Shown here: positions 9,960 through 18,932 of the stretch, piece after piece | Numbering within the stretch: the stretch's first letter is position 1 | How the letters are laid out: the number at the start of each line of letters is the position of its first letter | Source of the DNA: Natronosalvus amylolyticus | Lineage (GTDB): Archaea; Halobacteriota; Halobacteria; Halobacteriales; Natrialbaceae | Length of the DNA stretch: 64,000 bases | Direction of reading: 5' to 3' | Assembly (NCBI RefSeq): GCF_024298845.1 | Contig: NZ_CP101156.1 | Coordinates: 186,001-250,000 of the forward strand | The notes under the pieces: model-generated | The model's input: the letters and a program-made list of their open reading frames with translations, nothing else | Told to the model about the DNA's origin: nothing | The model's database searches: none | Program-made: the position numbers and the translations under genes

Positions 9960-10037
9960 CCCTTCCAAAACCGGCAGTTGTGAGTGAAATCGAACCGTAT
10001 TGCGTGATTTCACTCACCGGTCGACGTTTGGGAAGGG
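9960..10037. terminator. Large nested hairpin between convergent genes
   Basis: A perfect 12-bp inverted repeat (GTGAGTGAAATC at 9980-9991, complement at 10006-10017) lies inside an outer pair (CCCTTCCAAAA at 9960-9970 with TTTGGGAAGGG at 10027-10037, one mismatch). It sits between the convergent synthetase and flippase genes and may act as a bidirectional terminator. Confidence 0.55.
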
Positions 10038-10055
10038 GCTTGATGGGGGCGGTTT

Positions 10056-11576
10056 TCATTTCCCGAAATATCTGGCTGGCAACCACTTTTTCACCCCGGG
10101 ACCGAGTTCGGCAGCCATTTTGGCGTCGTTTTCCGTGAACGCGTCGGTCAGAATTAACGTCCCGATGTACGTGACGAGGACGACGATGGGGAGTGTAATG
10201 ACCGTTAGCAGGTCGGACTCGAGAAAGAGCAAAAATGGGATGCCAGCGATGGCGGCCGGAACCCCTGCGCCGACGACTTTCGCGAAGTCACGGGTAAACG
10301 GGTGGATTCTATCGAGATAGTAGAGTTCGAGCAGGGTGAGGGTCCCGACGAGAAAGAGTGCGGCCGCCGAGCCAATCGCTGCGCCGTTGATGCCGTACAG
10401 TGGAACCAGTGCGAACGAGACCACGAAGTTCGTCCCGAAGAGCAACAGTGTGTTGACGAAGACGACTCGAGAGTACCCCATTCCCTGTAACAGGGTCCCG
10501 TCAGGCCCGCCGAAAGTGACGTTGAACAGGAAGGCAGCGGCAAGCAAGGCGACGACAGCACTCGCCTCGGTGTACTGTGGCGTGTACAGAACGGCGAGAA
10601 ACGAGGGTGCACCAACGGCAATGATGATGGCGAAGGGGAGGGTGATGCCGGCGATCCAGCGGGCGGCGACGCGAAATCGTTCCTGGACGAGGTCCGTATC
10701 CTCTCTCGTTTCCGCGATGAGCGGTTTGAATACGGGAGCGAGCGAGTTGAAGATGATCATCAGTCCGGAGCCGAGCATGTACCCGACTCGGTAGAAGCCG
10801 ACGTCGTCCGAATCGAGGAAGTAGCCGAGGACGAAGTAGTCGACGTGGCCCATGAGCACGAAGACGACGCTCGTCATTGCAAGCGGGACGGAGTATCTGA
10901 CGAGTGGTCCCGGTGCAACCGTCTCGAGTTTGGCCGACATAACCTCCCAGGCCTTGTACGTAAAGACCATGGCCCCGACGGTGATCGCGATGAAAAGTCC
11001 GACGACGTAGCCAACGACGAGCGCCAGCAGTCCCCACCAAATCAACAGGAGACCGGTCGTCACGGTAAACCGAACCGTCGGGCGGACCAGATCTCGCATG
11101 ATGACTCGATACTGGAGCTTTTTGATGCTGTAAAAGGAGGTGAGCAAGACCCTGTACAGTGCCAGCATCGGAATCGTGACGCTGAGCAATACGAGTGCTA
11201 CCTGGAGTGCTGGTTCCTGAAAGAACGCACTGATCTGTGGCGCCGTGTACGCGACGGCAAGCGCAACCAGTGATGAGGTGACGAGAACCGTCGCCGTCAC
11301 CTGTACGATTACGCCCTTTGCTTTGCCCGGCTCGTCGTCGTCGAGATACTGTGGAACGAAGTAGTCGATAGCGAGCGGAAGGCCCAGGTTCGCGAACACC
11401 TGCATGAACAGGATCACCGAGGTCGCAAGCACCCAGAGCCCGTACACGCTGGGGCTGACGAACCGGGTGATTACCATGACGATGATGTACCCGAGGAGGC
11501 CGTTGATCAGATTGCCGGCAAAGGTAATACTCCCTTGCTTCGCCAGCGTCGAGACGCCCTCGTCGTGTTCGGTCAT
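10056..11576 (-). CDS. Polysaccharide/lipid-linked oligosaccharide flippase (Wzx/MATE-like)
   Basis: A 506-aa integral membrane protein with roughly 14 hydrophobic helices, in the polysaccharide biosynthesis (MurJ/Wzx, MOP) superfamily. The N-terminus is typical: a short acidic leader, then LAKQGSITFAGNLINGLLGYI. In haloarchaea such proteins translocate lipid-linked glycans for S-layer or archaellin N-glycosylation, or build extracellular polysaccharide. No glycosyltransferase genes lie in the window, so its glycan is unknown; the SDR epimerase at 13383 is the only possible sugar enzyme nearby. The start is the ATG at 11574-11576. Confidence 0.88.
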   Translation of the reverse strand: MTEHDEGVSTLAKQGSITFAGNLINGLLGYIIVMVITRFVSPSVYGLWVLATSVILFMQVFANLGLPLAIDYFVPQYLDDDEPGKAKGVIVQVTATVLVTSSLVALAVAYTAPQISAFFQEPALQVALVLLSVTIPMLALYRVLLTSFYSIKKLQYRVIMRDLVRPTVRFTVTTGLLLIWWGLLALVVGYVVGLFIAITVGAMVFTYKAWEVMSAKLETVAPGPLVRYSVPLAMTSVVFVLMGHVDYFVLGYFLDSDDVGFYRVGYMLGSGLMIIFNSLAPVFKPLIAETREDTDLVQERFRVAARWIAGITLPFAIIIAVGAPSFLAVLYTPQYTEASAVVALLAAAFLFNVTFGGPDGTLLQGMGYSRVVFVNTLLLFGTNFVVSFALVPLYGINGAAIGSAAALFLVGTLTLLELYYLDRIHPFTRDFAKVVGAGVPAAIAGIPFLLFLESDLLTVITLPIVVLVTYIGTLILTDAFTENDAKMAAELGPGVKKWLPARYFGK

Positions 11577-11640
11577 TGCTATTCTGGTATTGGGCTCGAC
11601 TCAGCCTGTGGCGGGGAGGTCACTACTTCGAGTCGGTCTC

Positions 11641-12033
11641 TCATACGCTCGTTGCCGGTTCGAGTTCGTAGCGAACGACTTCTCGAGCGGCCTCACCAAA
11701 CCGGGGGTATTCGATCTCGAACGGCCAGTCGCCTTCTGCGGTGGGATCCTGGATGTTTTCGATGACTGAATCGAGTTCTTCGCCTGCTTCGTCGTAAAAC
11801 GTCCCCCGGACCTCCACGTACGTCGGCTCCCGGTCGCCTTCGTTACGAAGGACGCCCCAGATGAAGACGCGTTCGTCTTCAGTGCCCGGATTCTCGCGGA
11901 CAAGATCGGACCACTCGACGACCAGGTCGGCAGGCTCGAGAATGTCTTCCCCGTTTTCCGTAAAGTATTCCAGGCACCCAGAGAGGGAAAGTGAGCCACC
12001 GGCAGCAAGTGCGAGCAGCGAGCGACGTTTCAT
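11641..12033 (-). CDS. FxLYD-like haloarchaeal lipoprotein
   Basis: A 130-aa exported lipoprotein. It begins [20 protein letters not shown]: a basic n-region, hydrophobic core and lipobox LSGC with the lipidated Cys at residue 20. The mature part is a single beta-rich domain with [19 protein letters not shown] and [11 protein letters not shown], like FxLYD domains, which are immunoglobulin-like and often extracellular. It lies 64 bp downstream of the flippase start on the same strand but precedes it in transcription order, so co-transcription is possible. Function unknown. Confidence 0.8.
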   Translation of the reverse strand: MKRRSLLALAAGGSLSLSGCLEYFTENGEDILEPADLVVEWSDLVRENPGTEDERVFIWGVLRNEGDREPTYVEVRGTFYDEAGEELDSVIENIQDPTAEGDWPFEIEYPRFGEAAREVVRYELEPATSV

Positions 12034-12150
12034 GCGCTGGTCGTAATTGGGCGGGCCAATGCTTCAGCCTTCGGGAACGAACGAGAGCCGCTCTCGGTTT
12101 CACAGGTGGCTCGCCGTTCGTTCAGAATATGGCGTCTATGTATCGGCAGG

Positions 12151-12178
12151 TTTTACTACTGGGTCGTACCACGTAGTA
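12151..12178 (+). promoter_or_regulatory. thi4 promoter with inverted repeat
   Basis: TTTTACTA (12151-12158) is a good TATA-like box 22 nt before the thi4 ATG. It overlaps a perfect 6-bp inverted repeat, TACTAC (12154-12159) and GTAGTA (12173-12178), placed where a repressor would block transcription. Haloarchaea control thiamine genes through the ThiR regulator; that this is its site is inference. Confidence 0.4.
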
Positions 12179-12180
12179 AT

Positions 12181-13107
12181 ATGGTCGAATTTGACCAGTT
12201 CAGCGACGTCGGAGAGATGGAAGTTACCCGCGCGATCGGCGAGGCGTGGAGCGAGGAATTCATGGAGTTTGCCGACTCGGACGTCATCATCATCGGTGGC
12301 GGGCCGTCCGGCCTGATCGCTGGGAAGGAACTCGCCGAACGCGGCGTGAAGACGATGATCGTCGAGAAGAACAACTATCTCGGGGGCGGTTTCTGGCTTG
12401 GTGGATTCCTGATGAACAAGGTCACGGTGCGGTCCCCGGCGCAGGAAATCCTCGAGGACCTCGAGGTCGACTACGAACAGGCAACGGATACGGAGGGGTT
12501 ACACGTCGCCAACGGGCCACACGCCTGTTCAGCGCTGATCAAAGCCGCTTGTGATGGTGGTGTCAAGATGCAGAACATGACCGAGTTCACCGACATCGTC
12601 ATCCGCGAAGACCACCGCGTCGCCGGGATCGTGATGAACTGGACGCCCGTCCACGCCCTCCCACGTGAGATCACGTGTGTCGACCCGATCGCTGTCGAGG
12701 CTGATCTCGTCATCGACGCGACGGGCCACGACGCCATGGCCGTCACCAAACTCGACGAACGCGGCGTGCTCGAGGCACCGGGCATTACTGATTCCCGGGA
12801 ACGTGGGAAGGTTATGGACCAGACCGAAGACGATACGTACGGCGCACCCGGCCACGACTCGCCCGGTCACGATTCGATGTGGGTCGGTCGGTCCGAAGAT
12901 AGTATCGTCGAACACACCGGGGTCGTTCACGACGGCCTCATCGCGACCGGCATGGCCACGGCGACGGCCTACGGCCTCCCTCGAATGGGGCCGACGTTCG
13001 GTGCCATGCTCGTCTCCGGCAAACGAGCCGCACAGATCGCTCTCGAGGAACTCGAGGTCGATGCCGAACCGGTCGGACTTCGAACAGCCGTCCCCGCTGA
13101 CGATTAA
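12181..13107 (+). CDS. thi4: Thiamine thiazole synthase Thi4 (Cys type)
   Basis: A 308-aa enzyme that makes the thiazole precursor of thiamine from NAD and glycine. The Rossmann FAD/NAD-binding loop is [14 protein letters not shown] (residues 35-48), followed by [15 protein letters not shown] and the C-terminal [16 protein letters not shown]. The sulfur-donor position is Cys (REITCVDPI, Cys166), as in yeast and Haloferax, not His as in methanogen homologues. A Cys-type enzyme either gives up its own sulfur once per protein or is recharged; sequence alone does not decide this. The ATG at 12181 matches the family N-terminus; the longer frame upstream is not conserved. Confidence 0.95.
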   Translation: MVEFDQFSDVGEMEVTRAIGEAWSEEFMEFADSDVIIIGGGPSGLIAGKELAERGVKTMIVEKNNYLGGGFWLGGFLMNKVTVRSPAQEILEDLEVDYEQATDTEGLHVANGPHACSALIKAACDGGVKMQNMTEFTDIVIREDHRVAGIVMNWTPVHALPREITCVDPIAVEADLVIDATGHDAMAVTKLDERGVLEAPGITDSRERGKVMDQTEDDTYGAPGHDSPGHDSMWVGRSEDSIVEHTGVVHDGLIATGMATATAYGLPRMGPTFGAMLVSGKRAAQIALEELEVDAEPVGLRTAVPADD

Positions 13108-13194
13108 TAGGATTCGTTGGGAACTGTGAGAGCGTTTCGTCGGCATCCATCGGTTCCCGGGGCAGAATCGAGACACAGCGCCGAAGACCGGATC

Positions 13195-13212
13195 ACTGAT
13201 ACGGTTTACTGT
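13195..13212 (+). repeat. Short dispersed motif ACTGATACGGTYTAYTGT, copy 1
   Basis: ACTGATACGGTTTACTGT lies in the 275-bp gap between thi4 and the epimerase gene; a near-identical copy follows the epimerase at 14268. Nothing else is recognised in this gap apart from ACCGGT-containing palindromic bits around 13221-13262. Confidence 0.5.
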
Positions 13213-13382
13213 CGTCTCGTACCGGTGATTACTCTCCGGGCGTCGGCAATTACCGGTACAAAGGTACAGCCGACCGGCAACCGCTGGTTGGTGACGGTAC
13301 TCCCCGTGACTCCGAACGAATCGTCTCATTGACCCTTCTCCGGAACGTGTACCGTTTAGGGCTTCCTCGAGAATGCGCAGGT

Positions 13383-14270
13383 ATGACTATTCTCGTAACG
13401 GGTGCAACTGGCAGGGCTGGCAGCTGGATGGTCGAACGTCTGGCTCGGGATGGAACCGACGTGGTCGGTGTCGACCTCGAACGCCCACCACGCACACGGG
13501 AGCAGGTGACTTTCCTCGAGGCAGACCTCACCGATCAGGGGCAGGCCTGGGAGCTTATGCACTCGTACGAACCCGATGCAGTCGTCCACTTCGCCGCGAT
13601 TCCGCGGGTGGGCCTCACACCTGGCACGAAAACGTTCACCACGAACGTCGAGAGCACGTATCACGTATTCGACGCAGCCGGACAGGTCGGTGCCGACGTC
13701 GTGTGGGCCTCGAGCAACTGCGTGTACGGCTCGGTGTTTGCCGAGGAGCCCTGGTTACCGCCATCGTTCCCGATCGACGAACGACAGCCACGTCGTCCCG
13801 AAGACCCCTATGGGACCTCGAAACTCGTGGGCGAGGAACTGGGTGCGATGGCAGCCAGAAAATACGAGATTGCCGTAACGTCGATTCGCCCCTGCTGGAT
13901 CACGTTTCCGGGCAGCCAGAAGACTGCCCACGCTCGAGAGACGTTCGACCCGAGGGCGGCCGACAGAACGGGGAATTTCTGGTCGTACGTCGACGTTCGC
14001 GACGTCGCCACTATGGTACAGGCTGCCCTCGAGCAGCGCTCGGAAGGCCACGAGGCGTATCTCGCGGCGGCCCCAAACAACTATCTCGACCGGCCGACGG
14101 CGGACGTGATCGAGAGCGTCTTCGGGGAACTGCCGGCTGAGTGCATACTGGAGGGTGACCAATCGGCGTTCACCACCCAAAAGGCGCGAGCGGACCTGGG
14201 TTGGAAGGTCCAACACACGTGGGAAGAGACCGAACTCGAGACAGTAGATGGCCCTCTTTTCGTGGACTGA
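13383..14270 (+). CDS. NAD-dependent epimerase/dehydratase (extended SDR)
   Basis: A 295-aa extended short-chain dehydrogenase/reductase. The cofactor loop TGATGRAGS (residues 6-14), the D-loop acidic residue (VGVDLERP) favouring NAD, and the catalytic YGTSK motif with Tyr and Lys are present, together with a SSNCVYG segment supplying the catalytic Ser region. Proteins like this act on nucleotide sugars (UDP-glucose 4-epimerase type) or on sugar acids (uronate dehydrogenase type); the substrate is not clear. The ATG at 13383 sits right at the Rossmann fold; the longer frame upstream is not conserved. It is flanked on both sides by copies of a short dispersed motif. Confidence 0.88.
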   Translation: MTILVTGATGRAGSWMVERLARDGTDVVGVDLERPPRTREQVTFLEADLTDQGQAWELMHSYEPDAVVHFAAIPRVGLTPGTKTFTTNVESTYHVFDAAGQVGADVVWASSNCVYGSVFAEEPWLPPSFPIDERQPRRPEDPYGTSKLVGEELGAMAARKYEIAVTSIRPCWITFPGSQKTAHARETFDPRAADRTGNFWSYVDVRDVATMVQAALEQRSEGHEAYLAAAPNNYLDRPTADVIESVFGELPAECILEGDQSAFTTQKARADLGWKVQHTWEETELETVDGPLFVD

Positions 14271-14285
14271 TACGGTCTATTGTGT
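14268..14285 (+). repeat. Short dispersed motif ACTGATACGGTYTAYTGT, copy 2
   Basis: ACTGATACGGTCTATTGT overlaps the stop codon of the epimerase gene. It differs from the copy at 13195-13212 in two pyrimidines. Confidence 0.5.
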
Positions 14286-14298
14286 TACGCTCCCGCGG

Positions 14299-14706
14299 TC
14301 AGCGGTCGTGGCGCTCTATCGGAGACGCCGAGTGTGTGCCCGATTCTGAATCTTGTACCTGGGGTCCGATTTCAGTATCGTACGACCGCATTGTGTCGAG
14401 AAGCGGTTCGACGGAACCGAAACGCGGGCCTCGAACGATGTCCTGATTCCGAGGGTCGTACTCGATAATTCCCTCGTCTGCGAGGCGTGGAAGATGATTG
14501 TGCAGCAACGAGATGCGTTGCTCGCGTCGGCGTTGCTCACCGTCGGCAGAAGATCGAGCGTCTCCGATCCGATCAGTGCCATACACGTCACTCAGAAGCG
14601 TTTCCACCGTAAGACATCGCTTGCCTTGCAGCGCATACAGGAGGTGACGTCGTCTCCAATCGGCGAGTAAGCCCAGAAGTGTATCCGTATCGAGAGCCGT
14701 CGGCAT
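14299..14706 (-). CDS. DUF7344-type winged-helix protein
   Basis: A 135-aa soluble protein of the haloarchaeal DUF7344 type, a winged-helix fold widespread in haloarchaea and presumed to bind DNA. Visible features are LLADWRRRHLLYALQG near the start (helix 1), RISLLHNHLPRLADEGIIEYD (recognition helix and wing), and a short variable tail. The start is the ATG at 14704-14706; a GTG three codons further out would also work. It is convergent with the epimerase gene, and their stops are 28 bp apart. Targets unknown. Confidence 0.75.
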   Translation of the reverse strand: MPTALDTDTLLGLLADWRRRHLLYALQGKRCLTVETLLSDVYGTDRIGDARSSADGEQRRREQRISLLHNHLPRLADEGIIEYDPRNQDIVRGPRFGSVEPLLDTMRSYDTEIGPQVQDSESGTHSASPIERHDR

Positions 14707-14715
14707 ACCCGCCAC

Positions 14716-15113
14716 TTCGGTATGGAGAGATACAACAATTCACCCAAAACAGTTAGGGTCGTCTTGCTCTGTTCGGGGTAGACGTCCTGTACCCAGTTGT
14801 CTATAGGGAGTATCGTAGCCAACCGGCGGTTACGAAGGACGGCTATCGACACTGTGTCTCGGTTCTTCGTCGGTACCGATGAACGCCGACGACAATCCCG
14901 ATAGTCCATCGTCATGCGTCGAGGTCTGGGCCGAACCACTCGGTTTGGCTCACCCGGTCAGACCTGACGAACCACTTTGTCCACCTCGACCGAGAGCAAT
15001 TGATACCGATTCCTGGAACCGTCGAACACCTGAGAGGACCATCTCCCACTCGAGGATCTCAGGACTTCGAGAAATCGCTTCGATGTGAAATCCTCGAGAC
15101 TCACGACTGCGGA
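14716..15113. other. Gene-free stretch holding a MITE-like element
   Basis: This ~400-bp gap between the DUF7344 gene and alaX has no supported gene. Its main content is the inverted-repeat element at 14801-14904. The rest shows no recognised feature. Confidence 0.6.
14801..14904 (-). mobile_element. MITE-like element, family 1, copy A
   Basis: A 104-bp element with imperfect terminal inverted repeats: CTATAGGGAGTATCG at one end and CGACAATCCCGATAG at the other. Its reverse complement matches copies at 45741 and 46932 along the full length, including the core GCGTTCATCGGTACCGACGA and GCCGTCCTTCG. It carries no gene. Confidence 0.75.
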
Positions 15114-15872
15114 TTACGCCTCGAGCAAACGGAATCGAATTCGCTCTTCGCCACTGCCAGCCGTTTCTCGTCCGGTGATCTCGATCCCCGAAAGTTCACC
15201 AGTCGATTCGGCGTGGGTACCAGCACAGGCGACCCGGTCGTAGGGCGCGTCTTCGTCCCCGATTTCGACGATCCGAAGTTCGGTGATGCTATCGGGGAGG
15301 AGATCGAGTCGCGTGCGCTCGACGTCGAGTTGGGACTCGGCAACCGCTCGGTCCAACTCGTACCATCGAACCGGCAGGTCCTCGTCGATACGTTCGTTCA
15401 CGGCGGCTTCGATTGCTTCCAGGTCCGTACCGTCGAAGCGGTCGTAGCGACAGTCGAGGCGGGCGCGTTCGGCGTACAACTGGTTGCCGGTCGTTGGCGC
15501 GTCGTACGCTTCGAGCAGGTGTGCCGAAAGCAAGTGCTGGGCAGTGTGATAGCGCATGTGTGCATATCTGCGGTCCCAGTCGAGTGTTCCCACAACCGTT
15601 GTCCCGTGTTCGAGTTCGTCGAGTGGAGGCGTTCCCTCGAGTTCGTGGTAGATCGTGTCCCGTTTTTGGACGTCGACGACGGACCACTCGAGGGCTCCCT
15701 CGGCAGCCACATCTGTATCGAGCTGTATCGTGCCCTGATCGGCGGGTTGGCCGCCACCGGCCGGATAGAATCCTGTGCGGTCGAGCACGACTCGACCGTC
15801 ATCGAGTACTCGCTCAACTGTCGCCTCGAACGAGCGGCGGTTCGTTTCCTCGAGATAGAGTGGTTCGGTCAC
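15114..15872 (-). CDS. alaX: Stand-alone alanyl-tRNA editing protein (AlaX)
   Basis: A trans-editing hydrolase of 252 aa that removes Ser or Gly wrongly attached to tRNA-Ala. It has the zinc site of the AlaRS/ThrRS second additional domain: HTAQH (two His) and CAGTH (Cys and His) near the C-terminus. The N-terminal half is the AlaRS-like beta barrel with TGFYPAGGGQPADQG, a feature of AlaX-II/M types. I start at a GTG (15870-15872), giving MTEPLYLEETN; the frame is open to 15980 but that extension is basic and unlike the family. It is divergent from the HD hydrolase gene. Confidence 0.9.
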   Translation of the reverse strand: MTEPLYLEETNRRSFEATVERVLDDGRVVLDRTGFYPAGGGQPADQGTIQLDTDVAAEGALEWSVVDVQKRDTIYHELEGTPPLDELEHGTTVVGTLDWDRRYAHMRYHTAQHLLSAHLLEAYDAPTTGNQLYAERARLDCRYDRFDGTDLEAIEAAVNERIDEDLPVRWYELDRAVAESQLDVERTRLDLLPDSITELRIVEIGDEDAPYDRVACAGTHAESTGELSGIEITGRETAGSGEERIRFRLLEA

Positions 15873-16049
15873 GCTCGAGCGAACGGGGGCTGCGTGCAAA
15901 TCGATTTCGGACGTCAGGCCCGTGGATACCGTCGGTGCGGGGGTCTGGGAACGAGTTCTCGTGACATCGATCCGAACCAAAGGCTAAAGAGTGAATCAAC
16001 CCAATATTCCTCTAATGACTATCGTTCGTTTACTGCGGAGGGATTTATC

Positions 16050-16724
16050 GTGGGTGTCGAGATAACTGAGACCACGGTTACCGACGAGGAGTTCGAGAAG
16101 ATGCAGTCGTTCGTCTTCGAGTATCTCGCGGCGAGCGTGGAAAAAGAGGACGAAGGCGGGCGGATGCGCTGGTACCCGTGGCACTCCGCCGAATATCGGC
16201 ACAACCACATCCTCAACGTCGTGTCGTTGGCGACCGAAATCGCCGAGAAAGAGGGTGCAGACGTCGACGTCACTCGCGTTGCGGCGCTGTTTCACGACGT
16301 CGCCAAACTCGAGGCCGACCAGGAACTGCACGCCGAGGCCGGGGCACGCGTGGCTCGAACCTACCTCGAGACACAGGGGGACTATCCTGAATCGTTCATC
16401 TCCCAGGTGACCCGCGCCATCGAATACCACTCCTATCAGGGGCCGCTGAGCGACCTCTCACTCGAGAGTCAGTGTGTGATCGAGGCCGACCTGCTCGATA
16501 AGATTGGTGCCAACGGGACGGCGCTAATGTTGTTGCGGATGGGGTACGAAGCCCGCACGCACATGGACACCGACGAGATGGTCGAACGCGTCCTCGAGCG
16601 CGGTCTGGATGCTGCTTCACGCGTCGAGAGCGAGACGGCAGAGTCGATCGCACACCGCCGACTCAAACGGGTCAAGTGGTTCAGCGAGTGGCTCGAAGAC
16701 GAGATTGCGGCCATGGGAGAGTAG
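16050..16724 (+). CDS. HD-domain phosphohydrolase
   Basis: A 224-aa metal-dependent HD-superfamily hydrolase. The metal site is seen as HNHILNV (His), then ALFHDVAK (the HD pair) and a later Asp in ECVIEADLLDKIG-like sequence (CVIEADLLDKIGANG). Such proteins hydrolyse phosphate esters, commonly of nucleotides; the substrate cannot be told from sequence. The start is GTG at 16050, with GGAGGG about 10 nt upstream as a possible Shine-Dalgarno; the frame is open for another 350 codons but that part is antisense to alaX and not protein-like. Confidence 0.85.
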   Translation: MGVEITETTVTDEEFEKMQSFVFEYLAASVEKEDEGGRMRWYPWHSAEYRHNHILNVVSLATEIAEKEGADVDVTRVAALFHDVAKLEADQELHAEAGARVARTYLETQGDYPESFISQVTRAIEYHSYQGPLSDLSLESQCVIEADLLDKIGANGTALMLLRMGYEARTHMDTDEMVERVLERGLDAASRVESETAESIAHRRLKRVKWFSEWLEDEIAAMGE

Positions 16725-16788
16725 CGGTCAATTGGGCGACCGTGCTCCTCGGTCACGGGCGGTTTTCGATGGTTGCGCCCCAGTCCGG

Positions 16789-17847
16789 TTAGCTCGCTTC
16801 GCGCCAACGGGCGCGCAGCCACGCACGTAGCTGTCGGACATATCCTCGTCCGAGACGGTATGCCCGTCGCCAGGTCGACGGTCGAAGACAGTAGCGAACG
16901 CCTCGAGCACCCATTTTCACCCAGAATGTAACGGCGGTCATGACTCGAGCGACGTGACGCGAGTGTCTCGCCACCGGCAGGACGATAATCGTGGCACTCG
17001 CCAGCCCGATGGCACCGGCTCCCGTGTACGCTGAGAATAGCGGAAAGTACTCGAGGGCGGCGATAAGCGGTGCGAGTGCCAGTGCACCTACTATCAGATG
17101 GATTGCTATCGGGCGAAGCGCTTCGGAGGGAACGGTCGCTTCCACGACGGTTTCGCCGAGGCGAACACCTTGCCAGCCGGCAAATGCACCGAGTGTGACG
17201 CCCGCAAGCGCGAGCGAGTCGACGTCGCCGCCGGTCGTCGCCAGATAAAACCCACTGAGTAGGACGGCCAACCCAAAGCCGACAGTGGGTCTATCGGTGC
17301 CGGTGGACTCGAGGAACGTTCGCACTCCAAAGAGGAACGCGAGGCCGAGTGCAACGCCGACGACGACGTCGACGAGATAGTGGACGCCGAGGGCAACACG
17401 GGTGAAACAGACCGTCGCGACGATTGCCGCTGCCGTGCCGTATCGGAGTCGTCGCGATCCTATCGCCAGTGCGCCCGCCAGTCCAAAGTAGACGATGGTG
17501 GTGTTCGTCGCGTGGCCGCTCGGAAACCCGTAGCCGCTGGCCGTGGCTGTCGCCTCGTACAGCGGCTGGATCATCCAGGGTAATAGCTCCGCCTCGAGCA
17601 GGGGTTGGTCGGGACGGGGGAATTCGAATATCTCTTTGAGCCCTCGATAGAGCCCCATTCCCGAAAATGCGAGACCGATCACCAGTGCGACGTTCCGTCG
17701 TGCAGCCGTGTTGAACCAGTAGAGCCCACCGAGGAGTAAGACGAGAAACCAGATATCCCCCAACTGGGTGAGTAGGGCGATAATGGGTGCTGCCCACTCC
17801 GGAATCAGTTCCTGTATCGACTGTACAGCACCGATACTGCGGCTCAT
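16789..17847 (-). CDS. PAP2-family membrane phosphatase
   Basis: A 352-aa polytopic membrane enzyme of the PAP2 (phosphatidate phosphatase type 2) superfamily. The three phosphatase motifs are in order: KEIFEFPRP (K-x6-RP), GFPSGHAT (PSGH) and RVALGVHYLVDVVVG (S/R-x5-H-x3-D). It probably dephosphorylates polyprenyl or lipid phosphates at the outer membrane face, for example recycling dolichyl pyrophosphate from glycosylation. Extra hydrophobic helices follow the catalytic part and the tail is Arg-rich (RLGRGYVRQLRAWLRARW). The start is the ATG at 17845-17847. Confidence 0.9.
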   Translation of the reverse strand: MSRSIGAVQSIQELIPEWAAPIIALLTQLGDIWFLVLLLGGLYWFNTAARRNVALVIGLAFSGMGLYRGLKEIFEFPRPDQPLLEAELLPWMIQPLYEATATASGYGFPSGHATNTTIVYFGLAGALAIGSRRLRYGTAAAIVATVCFTRVALGVHYLVDVVVGVALGLAFLFGVRTFLESTGTDRPTVGFGLAVLLSGFYLATTGGDVDSLALAGVTLGAFAGWQGVRLGETVVEATVPSEALRPIAIHLIVGALALAPLIAALEYFPLFSAYTGAGAIGLASATIIVLPVARHSRHVARVMTAVTFWVKMGARGVRYCLRPSTWRRAYRLGRGYVRQLRAWLRARWREAS

Positions 17848-17985
17848 TGAAGCCTATTTGTGTTCCCACGATAATCAGTTACTTGGTATCCAATGGACCT
17901 GCCGACACCTCTCGGCACTGTCGTGAGTAGCTGTATACTCGAGCGAACGCGGCAGGGTTGCTATCGAAACCGAGACTGAGCCAGG

Positions 17986-18666
17986 TCATCGCAGACCGGT
18001 GATTCCCAGGGCCAGAAACAGCGCCCCAAAACCGGCGAGTACGACGCCGCTCAACAGAGCGATTATCGGCGCGAATCGGTCGACGCGTTGCCCCACTCGA
18101 GCGAGCACTGCCGGGTACGCGACGATCCACACGGCGATGCCGCCGAAAAACCCGAGGAGGAGGGCTGGACTGCCCGTTTCGACGATGAGGGTTCCCGCGA
18201 GAGCGTTGCCAGCGGCCGGGACGTGAGCGAATACGTCGAGCGTCCCTTCCCTGATCAGGCCGACGCCCACGGTGAGCCAGAACCCGATCTGATACGGGTT
18301 CGTAATCGAGAGCGCGAACGCCTTCTGAAACCCGGTTGCGTCGGTCTCGAGATCGCTGGTGAACGAGGCAGCCTCACGAGCGCCCTGCCAGGCCCCAATC
18401 GCGAAGTACACCATCAGTGTGCCACCCGCGACGTACAGCCCCGACTGGACCGTCGGATAGCGGACGACGACAGCCACAGCGCCTGCGGCCGCCAGCAGGA
18501 AAAACAACACGTCAGCGAGCATTGCACCGACACCGGCTTTGAACCCTGCGGTCCACCCCCGTAAGACGCTCTCTTCGGCGATGATGGCGTTCATCGGGCC
18601 TGGTGGAGCAGCGAGCGCGATGCCGAACACGATTCCGGCAGCCAGTGAGGCGACGATGGCTGACAC
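17986..18666 (-). CDS. LysE/RhtB-family exporter
   Basis: A 226-aa membrane protein with about six hydrophobic helices. The LysE-type N-terminal signature is present: a first helix with GIALAAPPGPMNAIIAEESV and a Gly-rich repeat GFKAGVGAMLADVLFF. The family exports amino acids or related small compounds; the substrate is unknown. It starts with GTG (18664-18666). It lies 138 bp downstream of the PAP2 gene's promoter region on the same strand. Confidence 0.85.
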   Translation of the reverse strand: MSAIVASLAAGIVFGIALAAPPGPMNAIIAEESVLRGWTAGFKAGVGAMLADVLFFLLAAAGAVAVVVRYPTVQSGLYVAGGTLMVYFAIGAWQGAREAASFTSDLETDATGFQKAFALSITNPYQIGFWLTVGVGLIREGTLDVFAHVPAAGNALAGTLIVETGSPALLLGFFGGIAVWIVAYPAVLARVGQRVDRFAPIIALLSGVVLAGFGALFLALGITGLR

Positions 18667-18932
18667 GGTTGGCTGTGGGAGATACGTGAGTAAAAACGCT
18701 CCGGAGCCATCGCCACAAACGTGTTTTCACCCTCCGCGAGTGATTAGCGCAGTTTCAGCGTCTCGAGGACCCGAGTCTGAAAAAATCTCGCGAGAGGCGG
18801 TCTCAGCCTCACAGGGTTAACGCAGCCCTCGGTGTATCGTCGTCAAATCCTCGAACTTCAATCCCGACGGGTCGAAACCTCGAATTTCGGTCGTAATTGG
18901 CCGAAACCTGTGCTCCGCTCGAAAACGGTTAC

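Noticed and set aside
12047-12180. Possible TPP riboswitch ahead of thi4
   Set aside because: No THI-box sequence was seen. A TATA box 22 nt before the ATG implies a leaderless transcript with no room for a riboswitch.
15000-16049. Open frame extending the HD hydrolase upstream by 350 codons
   Set aside because: Antisense to the well-supported alaX gene; its translation lacks domain features. The GTG at 16050 fits the family.
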